Positions 42,320-51,739 are shown, counted from the stretch's first letter. The stretch: 64,000 bases of DNA from CAYPHJ01 sp964410485 (GCA_964410485.1 CAYPHJ010000008.1:4543-68542); one strand, 5' to 3'. The notes: generated by a model not told the origin, from the letters alone. Made by a program: numbers and translations.

Positions 42320-43177
42320 ATGGTGATGCTTAATTTTCTGGACGGTCGGTCTAAAAGCGAAATTACCTCATACTCTATTGCGCTTATTATTGCTTTCGGC
42401 ATTCTTGATTCCGCCACAGGAAACAAATTTCAGTTCTTGCTGTTCTATTTAATCCCGATTGCGCTGGCGAGTTGGTACGTGGGCGGGCAGGCAGGGCTCG
42501 TCATGGCCATTCTCAGTTCGGTGGCCTCTTTTGTAGTTGCCCTGTTGAACCCTCCCGCGTATTCGGCCCAATGGGTTGCCGATTGGAATTTTATCGCGGT
42601 GACCACCGGTTTTGTTTTGTTCGGCGTGAGCCAAACCCAACTGCGTACCAAGATCCAGAATATGACGACTCTGGCATCCAAAGACTGTCTTACCGGACTA
42701 CCGAACGGGCACGCGTTTTATCAGCGCGCCGCCCTGGAATTGAAACGTTTGGCCGGCGTTCAGCCGCTAACTCTGGCATACGTCGATATCGCCGGCTTTC
42801 AATCATTCAATCAACGCCATGGCTACACTTGCGGTGATCGCTTCATCTCTACCGTGGCACATCTTATCGGCAGACATGTGCAACGGCCTGATCTTGTCGC
42901 TCGAGTTGGAGGAACATCGTTCGCCATCCTGCTGCCAAAAACGGGAGCCGAAAGCGCGCTTTTTGTGCTGGAGACTTTACACACTACGCTCAAAGAAGAG
43001 AAGCGGAAATATGACCCCCGCCTTATCTTTTTCATCAGCGCAATCGCCTGCCATAAGGCCCCAGAAACTCTGGCCGCGTTACTTCAAGAGGCCGATTCGC
43101 AAATGAGCCGGATGAAAGGAAGCAAAAAGGACGGGCTGGAAGTACTGACCGTAGGGTCTTCCCATGCTTTGAACTGA
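42320..43177 (+). CDS. Membrane protein with degenerate GGDEF domain
   Basis: 285 aa. Three or four N-terminal membrane helices (about residues 18-105, including FLLFYLIPIALASWYVGG and FIAVTTGFVLFGV) precede a GGDEF fold. KDCLTGLPNGHAFYQRAALEL is the conserved start and LAYVDIAGFQSFNQRHGYTCGD the region that usually holds DxDxFK. The signature GG(D/E)EF reads GGTSF (in RVGGTSFAILLP) and the metal-binding second Asp of DID is Ala, so diguanylate cyclase activity is very unlikely. It may bind GTP or c-di-GMP or only interact with partners. Start is 42320 or 42326; the AGGT before it fits either. Confidence 0.85.
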   Translation: MVMLNFLDGRSKSEITSYSIALIIAFGILDSATGNKFQFLLFYLIPIALASWYVGGQAGLVMAILSSVASFVVALLNPPAYSAQWVADWNFIAVTTGFVLFGVSQTQLRTKIQNMTTLASKDCLTGLPNGHAFYQRAALELKRLAGVQPLTLAYVDIAGFQSFNQRHGYTCGDRFISTVAHLIGRHVQRPDLVARVGGTSFAILLPKTGAESALFVLETLHTTLKEEKRKYDPRLIFFISAIACHKAPETLAALLQEADSQMSRMKGSKKDGLEVLTVGSSHALN

Positions 43178-43236
43178 ATCAGCTCCCGGTTCTAAGCTGG
43201 GAATGAGTCACCCTGAGCGCGAAAGAAAAGTCCTTT

Positions 43237-43316
43237 GTTCCAAAGTTCAACGGTCCGAGTTTCAATGTTCAGGGTTGGGCGCGATACCTTGAATCTTGAA
43301 CCTGGAACCTTGAACG
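43237..43316. repeat. GTTCAAn/TTGAAC iterated repeat
   Basis: GTTCCAAAGTTCAACGG, GAGTTTCAATGTTCAGG on the left and CTTGAATCTTGAACC, GGAACCTTGAACGG on the right: complementary arms between the convergent GGDEF-like and amidase genes. Could serve as a two-sided transcript end. Confidence 0.75.
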
Positions 43317-43324
43317 GAAAAAAT

Positions 43325-44821
43325 CTACAGCGGCGTTGTGCTCGCGGGGGGGCGGCGATGATGGGTGGCTTGCTCGTATGCGTAGGCCAGTTTGACCATG
43401 CTTCCGTCATCGTAGGGACGCCCCAGAAAGGTTACCCCCGCCGGCATGCCGTCGCGCGTAAATCCTGCGGGAACGACGATTGAGGGAACGAAAACCAGGA
43501 AGGTATTGATGTGGGGTGCGCCTTTTTGATCGACGTAGGGCGGATTGACGCCGTCCTTGATGAGCGTCGGTTGATGCTCCACGGCCTTGTGCACGATGGC
43601 ATCGAGACGATGATCCGCCATCACCTTGAGCGTTGCTGTCATCAACTCATCCCGCGCCTTCAGGTATTCGTAGTGCAGGTTGGCATCAGCGGATCTCTGC
43701 CATCGTTGCTGTGAGCCGTGCGTGACTTTGGCAAACTCGGGCGAGCGCATCGCCTCCGCGCGCGATTTGAAAGGCGCTTTGGCGCTCTTTTCGAAATATG
43801 TTTTGAAAGATTCTTCTTCATCGCTGAAGCTGCCGGCTCTTTTGGCAAGCAGCTCCTTAAGATGCGGAATCACGATCGGATCGATGACTTCCGCGCCTGC
43901 GCTTTTTAGTTCACCAACAGCCCGATTGAACACTTCATCCACCTTGTTGAAGTCATCCGAGCCTGGCTCGGCATGAAAACCGATGGATTCGCGCAGGATC
44001 CCAATGCGCGCTCCTTTCAATCCGTCTTTTTTGAGAAGCTGGGTGTAGCTCTCTGGTGCGTTACCCACGCCTCGGGCCGTCAGTGGATCTTCGCGATCAT
44101 AACCGACCATGACATCGAGCAGTTGCGCCAAGTCTGTAACCGTGCGCGCCATTGGACCGAGAGACCCGTTAACGGATGGCCATCCGGCATAAACGCCTCC
44201 GCGGCTTACGAGTCCTGCCGTTGGGCGCATACCGACTATACAGTTCCAGATAGCAGGCCGTCGTATAGAGGCGAATCCCTCCTGTCCGATCGCCGCGGTA
44301 CAAAAGTTTGCAGAAACACTGGCAGCCGAACCGCCCGAAGAACCCCCCGCAGTACGGTCTAGCGCGTACGGGTTGCGCGTAGATCCGAACAGTGATCCGT
44401 GCGTGTCACCGCCACCCAATTCACCCAGCGTGGCCTTGGCCAATATGATGGCACCCGCTTTTTTTAACTTCTCCACCACAAACGCATCCCGTTCCGGCTT
44501 ATAATCCCTGAACAGCACCGATCCGAGAGTTGTCGGCATGCCTTTGACATCGGCCTGATCTTTGACGATCAGCGGAATGCCATGAAGGGGCCCCACAAAG
44601 CCGGCGCTTCTGAATAAGGCATCGAGCCGATCGGCCTCTGCCAGAGCCGCGGGATTGATCGTGATAATGGCGTTAATGGCCGGTCCGTTCTGGTCGTAGC
44701 CGTCGATTCGATCTAGATACATTTGCACCAGCTGGCGCGCCGTGAGTTGAGCTGTTTTGTAGGCGTTGTGAATTTCATCGATCGTGGCTTCGAGGACATT
44801 GAAGTCTGGGGTGCCGACCAT
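43325..44821 (-). CDS. Amidase-signature family hydrolase
   Basis: 498 aa with AACCAGGAGG before ATG 44821. The catalytic Lys lies in GIPLIVKDQADVKG (about 80-93). The Gly/Ser-rich signature GGSSGGSAASVSANFCTAAIG (about 155-175) provides the cis-Ser, and IGQEGFASIRRPA holds the position of the nucleophile Ser. The usual TDTGGS of the family is changed to QEGFAS, but the SIRxP segment is kept. The enzyme should hydrolyse a carboxamide to acid and ammonia in the cytoplasm; the substrate is unknown. GatA is excluded because no GatB/GatC are near and the length and motifs differ. Confidence 0.92.
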   Translation of the reverse strand: MVGTPDFNVLEATIDEIHNAYKTAQLTARQLVQMYLDRIDGYDQNGPAINAIITINPAALAEADRLDALFRSAGFVGPLHGIPLIVKDQADVKGMPTTLGSVLFRDYKPERDAFVVEKLKKAGAIILAKATLGELGGGDTHGSLFGSTRNPYALDRTAGGSSGGSAASVSANFCTAAIGQEGFASIRRPAIWNCIVGMRPTAGLVSRGGVYAGWPSVNGSLGPMARTVTDLAQLLDVMVGYDREDPLTARGVGNAPESYTQLLKKDGLKGARIGILRESIGFHAEPGSDDFNKVDEVFNRAVGELKSAGAEVIDPIVIPHLKELLAKRAGSFSDEEESFKTYFEKSAKAPFKSRAEAMRSPEFAKVTHGSQQRWQRSADANLHYEYLKARDELMTATLKVMADHRLDAIVHKAVEHQPTLIKDGVNPPYVDQKGAPHINTFLVFVPSIVVPAGFTRDGMPAGVTFLGRPYDDGSMVKLAYAYEQATHHRRPPASTTPL

Positions 44822-45199
44822 AGAAATACCTCCTGGTTAAGTTTCGCTGCGATTGGTGTTACGCGCCTAATATCACGCTCATAGATCAGCGCGCGAAAAA
44901 TGTCCAGCAAAACTGCGCTGCTCTTTGAATAACTGGAGTTGCGGTTCTTGGCAATGCGATCGGCGCCCTGTGCCTGCCTCATTTATGCGACAGATTCATG
45001 TGTTTTGTCTTCTAAACCGCCTGGCGCGAAGAAGAGGAATTTACTAATTTCGGGCACTTATATTCCTCAGGCATACAAATTGCTCCAAGTTCGTTTTACG
45101 AGCTCGGTGAGAATTATCCAGCCAAGAGCATTGCTGAAAAAAGGATCGAGCTCCTCACGGTATGTTCTTGAAATCCGAGTCCCGCACAAGGAGGCGAGC

Positions 45200-45262
45200 A
45201 TGAAACACATACCTGACAAACGCCTTGCACCCTTTCAACCGCACAGACCGCAGGTGACGTAG
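45200..45262 (+). CDS. Possible 20-residue leader peptide
   Basis: ATG 45200 follows AAGGAGG by 5 bases, the best ribosome site in this gap, and opens a 20-aa frame (MKHIPDKRLAPFQPHRPQVT) ending at TAG. There is no membrane segment and it is Pro/His/Arg-rich. It may be a leader peptide or chance; no downstream attenuator was seen. Confidence 0.25.
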   Translation: MKHIPDKRLAPFQPHRPQVT

Positions 45263-45439
45263 CCGAGGCGCTTGGTAGTCGCATGCGCTCGCTGCATCCC
45301 GAGGCCTGATCCATCGAGTTCTCGCAGAAGTCCCTCGTACCCGACCCGCGACAGCACGCCTTTCACGGCCAAGGGGGCGCTTCAGCGCGCTGAGAGAGTA
45401 TGCATTGATCTTAGCGTAAGCCGGCGAAAAGTTTTGAGT

Positions 45440-45459
45440 TCTGTCAGATAGCTGACAGA
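45440..45459. promoter_or_regulatory. Perfect inverted repeat TCTGTCAG-N4-CTGACAGA
   Basis: An 8-bp dyad with 4-bp spacer, about 190 bp upstream of the Crp/Fnr-type gene. Its size and symmetry suit a dimeric helix-turn-helix regulator. The half-site differs from the classic FNR and CRP boxes. Autoregulation is possible but not shown. Confidence 0.45.
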
Positions 45460-45646
45460 CTCGCGCTCTTGTTGTGATAAATATAGCCGCCAACTTTGTG
45501 CAAGAACCCTTCAGCCGTTGCCCAGGGGTGATGACGAGGTGGCTTGCTGAAGGCGCGTTTCCTTCGAAACGAGCAAAATCACCACATTCGGGCCGGCGGA
45601 GATTTGCCGCCAAACCGCTCGCGGCTGAAAAGAACGGTCAAACGCA

Positions 45647-46342
45647 ATGACCCAGGTTAATGCCAAAACGATCGCGCAGTTCAAGTCTTTAGGCTCCTTC
45701 TCTGTTCCGCAGTTGGAGCGACTGGCGCGCAGCCTGTCCATCAAGAGTTATAAAAAGGGGGAAAACATTTTTGAGCAGGAGGAAGAGGCAAAGCTGATCT
45801 ACCTCCTGGTCTCGGGAGTCGCGCGCTTCATCTACATGAACAGCGATGAAAAGCAGACCATCGTCAGTCTTCTCGCGCCAGGGGAATTTTTCGGCCTCGA
45901 TTCGCTGATGCCTCGTACGCACCATCCATTTACCTGCGCAGCCTTTGAGGCTTGCACCGTAGGCTATATCAAACCGCGGGATTTCATCGAGATCCTTGTG
46001 GGCGTTTCGTATGACACTTTCTTGCGTTGGTACATGGCAACCTTACATCCAGGCCGCCTGCTTTATATCCATTGCATTCGCGGCATCGGGCTCGATTTGC
46101 GCCGGCGCCTTGCGCTCGAGCTATTAAACCTGGCGGACAGTTTTGGCGCGCCGGTTGCGCGAGGGATCGAGATTGGTTTGCGCATCAGCCACGAGGTCCT
46201 CGCCAGTATCGTCGGCGCGTCGCGCCAACAAGTGACTCAGCATCTAAACGAGTTTGACCGCGAAAAAATGATTTTTAGAGATCGCCGCCGCATCATTATC
46301 GTTCCTGATAAATTGCGCAGGGTGAGCGGGGCTGCATTTTGA
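45647..46342 (+). CDS. Crp/Fnr-family transcriptional regulator
   Basis: 231 aa. The cyclic-nucleotide-binding-like domain occupies about 10-125 (YKKGENIFEQEEEAKLIYLLVSG, IVSLLAPGEFFGLDSLM). The C-terminal winged helix has HEVLASIVGASRQQVTQHLNEFDREKMI, including the recognition helix SRQQVTQHL. There is no N-terminal Cys cluster, so it is not an oxygen-sensing FNR; Cys 101 and 107 are isolated. The effector-binding Arg of CRP is not identifiable, so the ligand is unknown. It is followed by a histidine kinase 80 bp downstream on the same strand. Confidence 0.93.
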   Translation: MTQVNAKTIAQFKSLGSFSVPQLERLARSLSIKSYKKGENIFEQEEEAKLIYLLVSGVARFIYMNSDEKQTIVSLLAPGEFFGLDSLMPRTHHPFTCAAFEACTVGYIKPRDFIEILVGVSYDTFLRWYMATLHPGRLLYIHCIRGIGLDLRRRLALELLNLADSFGAPVARGIEIGLRISHEVLASIVGASRQQVTQHLNEFDREKMIFRDRRRIIIVPDKLRRVSGAAF

Positions 46343-46422
46343 ACCTGCGACCCGCGCGATCTCATTGCCTCAGGTTACATATTGTGTATTGATAAGATAG
46401 TCTGGGTTCGCGGTCCTTCAAA

Positions 46423-47865
46423 TTGGAGACGACCATCGATCGTAACGGCGAATTTTTTGCGGCGTTCGCGCTAATATCGACTGTCGGTGTTTTTCAAACG
46501 AACGTGCACGGCGCCTATGTTTACGTGAACAGCCGTTGGTGCGAGCTTGCGGGCCTCGGCTTCGAGCAGGCGTCTGGAGAGGGGTGGCTGAGCGCTCTGC
46601 ATCCGGAAGACCGCACGTGCGTCAGCGCAGAGTGGAAACGCGCCGTAGAAACTCACGCGCGGTTTCACGCTACCTACCGTTTTTTACGACCTGATGGAGC
46701 CATCATATGGGTTCGTGGCGAGGCCGTGGTTTTTGACGATCCTGGCGGGCACCTCACCGGGTATGTTGGAACGATCACGGACATTACAGAGCTGAAGCAG
46801 AGAGAGCAAGAACTACGCGAGGCGAAAGAACAGTATCAACTCCTCTTTTATGCCAACCCGCTGCCGGGATGGGTTTTCGACATCGAGACGCTTGCGTTTC
46901 TTGAGGTGAATCAAGCCGCAGTCCAGAATTATGGCTTTTCGCGCGAAGAGTTCCTCCGCATGTCTCTCAAGGATATTCGCCCTTCACAAGAGCTGGCGAG
47001 GCTGGAGGAGAGTCTCAAAAGACAACCCGTCGGATTGAAGCGGGGGGGGGTTGGGACGCACCAAAAGAAAGACGGCACTCTGGCCGAGGTCGAGGTGTTC
47101 AACTATGGCATCACATTCGGCGGCAGGCCTGCTCGTCTGGTTTTGTGCCATGATGTGACGGAACGAAAACAGCACGAGGAAACTCTCAAGGAAACCGGCA
47201 GGCTCGCTGCCTTGGCGGAAACATCGGCCATGTTTGCCCATGAAATCGCCAACCCCCTGAACGGGATTTCCACGGCCTTGCAGATCCTTTTGCGCAGCAC
47301 AGCAGCGACGGATACGCGCCAGCAGGAGCTCTTGCGGGACGCATGGAGCGAAATCAACCGGCTGAGTCTCCTGCTTCAGGAATTTCGCACCTTCGCACGT
47401 CCTGAACAGATCCAGCGACAGTCCTTCAAAATCAAAGAGCTTGTCAGGGAAGCGCTGTCTACGGAGACTGCGGACTACGGCGCGCGTGGCATCGAGATCG
47501 AGCAGGAGTTTGACGGCAGCGATCCGATCGTATTTGCCGATCGCCAGAAGCTGAAACAGGTCATGCTCAACCTTTTTAAAAATGCAGCGGAAGCGATGCC
47601 CCAAGGCGGCAAGCTCAAGATCCGCATCTCTGAAAGCCAACGTGGGATCCACATTGAAGTGGCGGACACGGGGGTTGGCGTCCCGGAGGACCTCAACATT
47701 TTCGACGCGTTCACGACCGGCAAGGCCGGAGGCACAGGGCTGGGGTTGGCGATTGTCAAAAAACTCGTTGCCGCGCACGGGGGGACAATCACTTATGAAA
47801 GCAGGCCGGGGGAGGGAACGAGCTTTGTTTTGTTCTTTCCGTTGCAGCCTGCGAACGCCGCCTGA
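46423..47865 (+). CDS. PAS-PAS sensor histidine kinase
   Basis: 480 aa starting at TTG 46423, the only in-frame candidate close to the conserved N-terminus; no clear ribosome site. PAS domain 1 is at about 12-125 (HGAYVYVNSRWCELAGL, ITDITELKQRE) and PAS domain 2 at about 135-250 (AVQNYGFSREEF, CHDVTERKQHE). The HisKA box is MFAHEIANPLNGISTAL with the phospho-acceptor His, and the HATPase has MLNLFKNAAEAMPQGG and TGLGLAIVKKLVAAHGG. No membrane segment, so it is a cytoplasmic sensor. It lies between the Crp/Fnr gene and the prp operon. Confidence 0.93.
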   Translation: METTIDRNGEFFAAFALISTVGVFQTNVHGAYVYVNSRWCELAGLGFEQASGEGWLSALHPEDRTCVSAEWKRAVETHARFHATYRFLRPDGAIIWVRGEAVVFDDPGGHLTGYVGTITDITELKQREQELREAKEQYQLLFYANPLPGWVFDIETLAFLEVNQAAVQNYGFSREEFLRMSLKDIRPSQELARLEESLKRQPVGLKRGGVGTHQKKDGTLAEVEVFNYGITFGGRPARLVLCHDVTERKQHEETLKETGRLAALAETSAMFAHEIANPLNGISTALQILLRSTAATDTRQQELLRDAWSEINRLSLLLQEFRTFARPEQIQRQSFKIKELVREALSTETADYGARGIEIEQEFDGSDPIVFADRQKLKQVMLNLFKNAAEAMPQGGKLKIRISESQRGIHIEVADTGVGVPEDLNIFDAFTTGKAGGTGLGLAIVKKLVAAHGGTITYESRPGEGTSFVLFFPLQPANAA

Positions 47866-47920
47866 TCCCCGCTCTGGAGGGCTCACCCCTCGATGAGACT
47901 CTGACCAGGAATAGTCCGCG

Positions 47921-48802
47921 CTAGGTTTTCTCCCGCTCGAGCGTGAGATATGCGCGCTCCAACTTGTGCCACTCCTCCAGGCCGACGATCCGGTCTCGTT
48001 CTGCAAAAGTCGTAAGTGTCTCGTCGATGGACTCCGTGGTCCCTTCGCGCTGCAAAACTGCCAGCGCGCGCTTCATCGCGTGAATGGCGGCGCGCTGCGT
48101 TTCAGACGGATAAATAGCAATGCGATAGCCGATTTTTTCGAGGCGGTGGACTGGCAGCATGGGCGTTTTGCCTCCTTTAAAGACGTTCACCAGTAGAGGG
48201 ACATCAGGCAACGCGCGAGGAATCTCTTCCAATTCTGATTCGGATTGAGGCGCTTCGACAAAGATGGCATCGACTCCCAGGTTGGCAAAAGCACGAGCCC
48301 TGCGAATCGCGTCCTCCAATCCATTCACGCCACGCGCATCAGTGCGCCCAATGATGCAGAAATCGGGATCGCTCCGGCTCGCCAGAGCGGCCGCCAATTT
48401 CTTTTCCATTTCGGCCAGTGTGATGACCTCCTTGCCTTCCAGATGACCGCAGCGTTTGGGTGTGATCTGATCTTCGATATGAATGGCGGCCACCCCGGCG
48501 CGCTCGAATTCACGAACGGAGCGTACGAGATTGATCGCGTTGCCGTAGCCCGTATCGGCATCGGCAATGATAGGTATCTCTACGGACGCCACGACTTGCG
48601 CCGCCCGCTCGACGCTCTCGGACATCGTCACGAGGCCGATATCCGGGATTCCCATGCTGCGTGCAACGGCGCCGCCGCTCAGGTAAGCGGCGTCGAATCC
48701 GGCCTCCTGAACTAGCCTGGCGGAAAGGCCGTCAAAACAGCCCGGTGCCACCAGCAGCTTGTCCCGCTTGAGAAGCTGTTTAAATTTCTGTCGTAAATGC
48801 AT
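47921..48802 (-). CDS. prpB: 2-methylisocitrate lyase
   Basis: 293 aa, the length of known PrpB. It starts at ATG 48802 with GGAGGT seven bases upstream; a longer reading to 48958 is not conserved. It has the isocitrate lyase/PEP mutase barrel with DADTGYGNAINLVR, IEDQITPKRCGHLEGKEV (the KRCGH active-site loop) and IIGRTDARG. It cleaves 2-methylisocitrate to pyruvate and succinate, the last step of the 2-methylcitrate cycle of propionyl-CoA oxidation. It is third in the run prpC-prpD-prpB, 22 bp after prpD. A related oxaloacetate decarboxylase fold is possible, but operon context favours PrpB. Confidence 0.9.
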   Translation of the reverse strand: MHLRQKFKQLLKRDKLLVAPGCFDGLSARLVQEAGFDAAYLSGGAVARSMGIPDIGLVTMSESVERAAQVVASVEIPIIADADTGYGNAINLVRSVREFERAGVAAIHIEDQITPKRCGHLEGKEVITLAEMEKKLAAALASRSDPDFCIIGRTDARGVNGLEDAIRRARAFANLGVDAIFVEAPQSESELEEIPRALPDVPLLVNVFKGGKTPMLPVHRLEKIGYRIAIYPSETQRAAIHAMKRALAVLQREGTTESIDETLTTFAERDRIVGLEEWHKLERAYLTLEREKT

Positions 48803-48824
48803 GTGAAGACCTCCAGGGGCCCGA

Positions 48825-50261
48825 TTAAGCCATCGTGACGGCAAACATATCGGTGAACTCACGAACCGTAGTTTTGCGCAGCCGCTCCAGATCCAAACAC
48901 AAGTCGAGGATCCTCTGACACCATTGCGGCGCCAGGCGCGAGGCCAGATTGGCCTCAAACTTTTGGATCAGCAACGGCATTCCTTCATTGCGACGACGCC
49001 GGTGGCCCAGTGGATACTCGATGGCGACTTTGTCCGTGCAGGTGCCATCGGTAAAAAATACCTGAACCGAATTCGCGATCGATCGTTTATCCGGATCGAG
49101 ATAGTCTCTGGAGAAACGCGCATCCTCGATCACCGCCATTTTGTCGCGCAAGCGATCAATACGCTCGTCGTGCGCGATCGTATCCTCGTAGTGATCGGCG
49201 GTGAGATCACCAAAGATGAGTCCGATTGCCACCATGTACTGCAGGCAGTGATCGCGATCGGCGCGGTTATAAAGCGGCCCGGTCTTGTCGATGATGCGAA
49301 GCGCCGGCTCCTGGGTAATAATGATGATCTTGTCAATCTGATCCAGCCGGTCCTTGACTTCTCCGTGGAGCGCTATCGCGCTCTCCACGGCCGTCTGGGC
49401 GTGAAACTCCGCGGGATAGGACACCTTGAAAAGAATGTTCTCCATTACGTAAGTACCGAACGGCCGCGCAACAGCAAACTGTTGGCCTTTGAAAAGCACA
49501 TCGTAAAAGCCCCATGCCTTTGCCGAAAGAGCCGAAGGGTAGCCTATCTCGCCCTGCATGGCCATCAACGCGAGCCGAACACCCCGGCTGGTAGCATCGC
49601 CGGCCGCCCAGGACTTGCGCGGGCCGGTGTTGGGAGAATGCCGGTATACCCTCAACGCCCCGCCGTCGATCCAGGCGTTCGCAATGGCGCTCAGTAGTTG
49701 CGCCTGGGTCGCGCCAAGCATTGCCGTGGCCACCGCCGCGGTCGCCACTCTCACGAGCAGCACGTGATCGAGCCCGACCCGGTTGAAGCTGTTTTCCAGA
49801 GCGAGCACACCCTGGATCTCGTGAGCCTTGATCATGCCGACGAGGACATCGTTCATCGTCAGCGGCCGCCGCTGTGCGCGGTTGAGGTAATCCGCCAGAG
49901 CCAAAATGCCGCCCAGGTTGTCCGACGGATGGCCCCATTCGGCGGCTAGCCACGCGTCGTTGAAGTCGAGCCAACGGATCATGGCGCCGATGTTGAAAGC
50001 TGCATGCACCGGTTCGAGCTGCCAGTCCGTGCCTGGAACCAGGGCGCCATCCGGTAACGTGGCGCCGGGGACGACGGGTCCGAGATGATTGACGCACTCT
50101 GAAAAACGCAGCGCCAGCAAAGCGCAGCCCAACGCGTCCATCAAGCAATAACGCGCCGTATCGATGGCTTCGGCGCTCGCGGGACGATACTCTGCCGCAT
50201 ACTGCGCAATTTCGACCGTGATTGGATCGGGCGGTGGGCGGGTGTTGGTTACGTCTGGCAT
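48825..50261 (-). CDS. prpD: MmgE/PrpD-family 2-methylcitrate dehydratase
   Basis: 478 aa, the usual PrpD length. Conserved blocks are LMDALGCALLAL, IRWLDFNDAW and GHPSDNLGGILALADY near the N-terminus, AWIDGG and RKSWAAGDATSRGVRLALMA in the middle, and DHCLQYMVAIGLIFGDL and DPDKRSIANSVQVFF toward the C-terminus. The enzyme dehydrates 2-methylcitrate to cis-2-methylaconitate. No acnB/acnD is present here, so the hydration to 2-methylisocitrate relies on another aconitase or on PrpD itself. It is placed between prpC and prpB on the minus strand with a 98-bp gap after prpC. Confidence 0.94.
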   Translation of the reverse strand: MPDVTNTRPPPDPITVEIAQYAAEYRPASAEAIDTARYCLMDALGCALLALRFSECVNHLGPVVPGATLPDGALVPGTDWQLEPVHAAFNIGAMIRWLDFNDAWLAAEWGHPSDNLGGILALADYLNRAQRRPLTMNDVLVGMIKAHEIQGVLALENSFNRVGLDHVLLVRVATAAVATAMLGATQAQLLSAIANAWIDGGALRVYRHSPNTGPRKSWAAGDATSRGVRLALMAMQGEIGYPSALSAKAWGFYDVLFKGQQFAVARPFGTYVMENILFKVSYPAEFHAQTAVESAIALHGEVKDRLDQIDKIIIITQEPALRIIDKTGPLYNRADRDHCLQYMVAIGLIFGDLTADHYEDTIAHDERIDRLRDKMAVIEDARFSRDYLDPDKRSIANSVQVFFTDGTCTDKVAIEYPLGHRRRRNEGMPLLIQKFEANLASRLAPQWCQRILDLCLDLERLRKTTVREFTDMFAVTMA

Positions 50262-50359
50262 AAGTTAGGGTTATTTCGCACAGGGGAGGGATGGAGCGGA
50301 TTTTCTTGGTAATGCGGAAAACATCGTTGCTGACTCGGTACACAGTAGCCGCGTTCGCA

Positions 50360-51478
50360 TCATCTCTGTGGAAGCGGCACGTAAGGCCGGGGATCCGGGC
50401 CCACGTAATCGGCGTTTGGCCGAATCAAGCGATTGTCACCGCGTTGCTCGATGATGTGAGCGGCCCATCCGGTGATGCGTGCGACGACGAATAGCGGCGT
50501 GAACATCGCCGTAGGAACGCCGCAAAAATGATAAGCGCTGGCGCTGTAAAAATCCAAATTGGGGAACAATTTCTTTTCCCGGCGCATGATTTGCTCGATG
50601 CGCTCGGAGATTGAATATAGCCTCTCGTCGCCCCGCGCCGCGGCAAGTTTCTTGGACCATGCTTTGATCACGTCAGAGCGCGGATCCGAAACCTTGTAAA
50701 CACGATGGCCGAAACCCATGATGAGCTTCCTGGCGGCGATCAGATCGAGCACCCCTTTTTCCGCTTCATCCGCTGTTGCAAAGCGTTCGATCAATTCCAT
50801 CGCGGCTTCATTGGCGCCGCCATGCAGCGGCCCGCGCAAAGCGCCGATAGCGCCGGTCACTGCAGAGTAGAAGTCCGGCAGGGTCGAAATGATCGTGCGC
50901 GCCGTAAACGTAGAGGCATTGAACTCATGTTCCGCGTAAAGAATCAGGGAGACATCGATGGCGCGGCGCTGGAGATCCTCGGGCTTTTTTCCGTGCAGCA
51001 GATGCAGGAAATGTCCGGCCGTGCTGTCGTCATCGGTTTCTGTGTCAATGCGTTTTCCGCTCTTGTGGAAATGATACCAATAAAGCAGGATGGCGCTGAA
51101 GCAGGCGGTAAGCCGGTCAGCGACTGCAAACTGATCGTGATCCGACCGCTCCGGCTCCAGTGTTCCCAGAGCCGAGCACCCGGTGCGCATCACGTCCATG
51201 GGATGAGTCGCGCCGGGTAGTTGCTCGAGCACCGTCTTCAAGGATCGCGGCAATCCTCTGAGACCGGAAAGTTTTTTTCTATACGCCGCCAGTTCGGGGT
51301 CTCTGGGCAGTCTTCCGTAAATCAGTAGGTAAGCCACCTCTTCAAAGTTGGAGTACTCCGCCAACTCGTGAATCGAGTAGCCGCGGTAGGTAAGCCCCTT
51401 GCCTTCCTTTCCCACCGTCGCAATTGCAGTGCGTCCCGCAATCACTCCCTCCAGACCCCCCCCGCTTTCCTGCGCCAT
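50360..51478 (-). CDS. prpC: 2-methylcitrate synthase / citrate synthase
   Basis: 372 aa from ATG 51478, which follows GGAGG nine bases upstream. Short citrate-synthase-family protein with the catalytic His of GALRGPLHGGANEAAME, the second His of MGFGHRVYKVSDPR and the Asp in FYSASAYHFCG-type segment with its preceding FPNLDF. RGYSIHELAEYSNFEEVAYLL is typical of the type-II/methylcitrate group. It condenses propionyl-CoA with oxaloacetate. It heads the prpC-prpD-prpB run and diverges from the acuI-like gene at 51740. Activity on acetyl-CoA is also possible. Confidence 0.93.
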   Translation of the reverse strand: MAQESGGGLEGVIAGRTAIATVGKEGKGLTYRGYSIHELAEYSNFEEVAYLLIYGRLPRDPELAAYRKKLSGLRGLPRSLKTVLEQLPGATHPMDVMRTGCSALGTLEPERSDHDQFAVADRLTACFSAILLYWYHFHKSGKRIDTETDDDSTAGHFLHLLHGKKPEDLQRRAIDVSLILYAEHEFNASTFTARTIISTLPDFYSAVTGAIGALRGPLHGGANEAAMELIERFATADEAEKGVLDLIAARKLIMGFGHRVYKVSDPRSDVIKAWSKKLAAARGDERLYSISERIEQIMRREKKLFPNLDFYSASAYHFCGVPTAMFTPLFVVARITGWAAHIIEQRGDNRLIRPNADYVGPDPRPYVPLPQR

Positions 51479-51604
51479 AAAGGTTATCCTCCAAACGGTA
51501 ATCTGCAACGATTGTGACATACATTGCAAGCTTTAAGTAAGCAGAGGATTTCTTGCTTGACACATTTCGGCAACTCCGGTACTCGCATACTCTGAGTCAG
51601 CCTG

Positions 51605-51700
51605 CCGGGAACTGGAGTACTGGAGCGGTGGATTAGATGGAGCGCTGCGTTCCAAAGACCAACACTTCGAGACTCCAGTGCTCCAACAGTCCAGTCCCGG
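51605..51700. repeat. Imperfect inverted repeat of ACTGGAG units
   Basis: GGGAACTGGAGTACTGGAGC at the left and GACTCCAGTGCTCCAACAGT at the right, followed by CCAGTCCC, form a long imperfect stem in the 261-bp gap between divergent prpC and the acuI-like gene. It resembles the other iterated-unit hairpins in structure but uses a different core word. Confidence 0.65.
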
Positions 51701-51739
51701 TTCGCGTGAAGTCCCTTATCGTAACCAAGGAGAGTCATC

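Larger units (their letters stand above)
44822..45646. other. Long non-coding interval upstream of the Crp/Fnr gene
   Basis: More than 800 bp without a well-supported protein. It contains a short frame at 45200-45262 with a strong ribosome site and a 20-bp palindrome at 45440-45459 (both listed). Other overlapping frames on both strands are Arg/Ser/Ala-rich and look non-coding. Confidence 0.45.

Noticed and set aside
45155..45613. 152-codon minus-strand frame upstream of the Crp/Fnr gene
   Set aside because: Arg/Ala-rich, no domain, no ribosome site, and it spans the palindrome and the small plus-strand frame.
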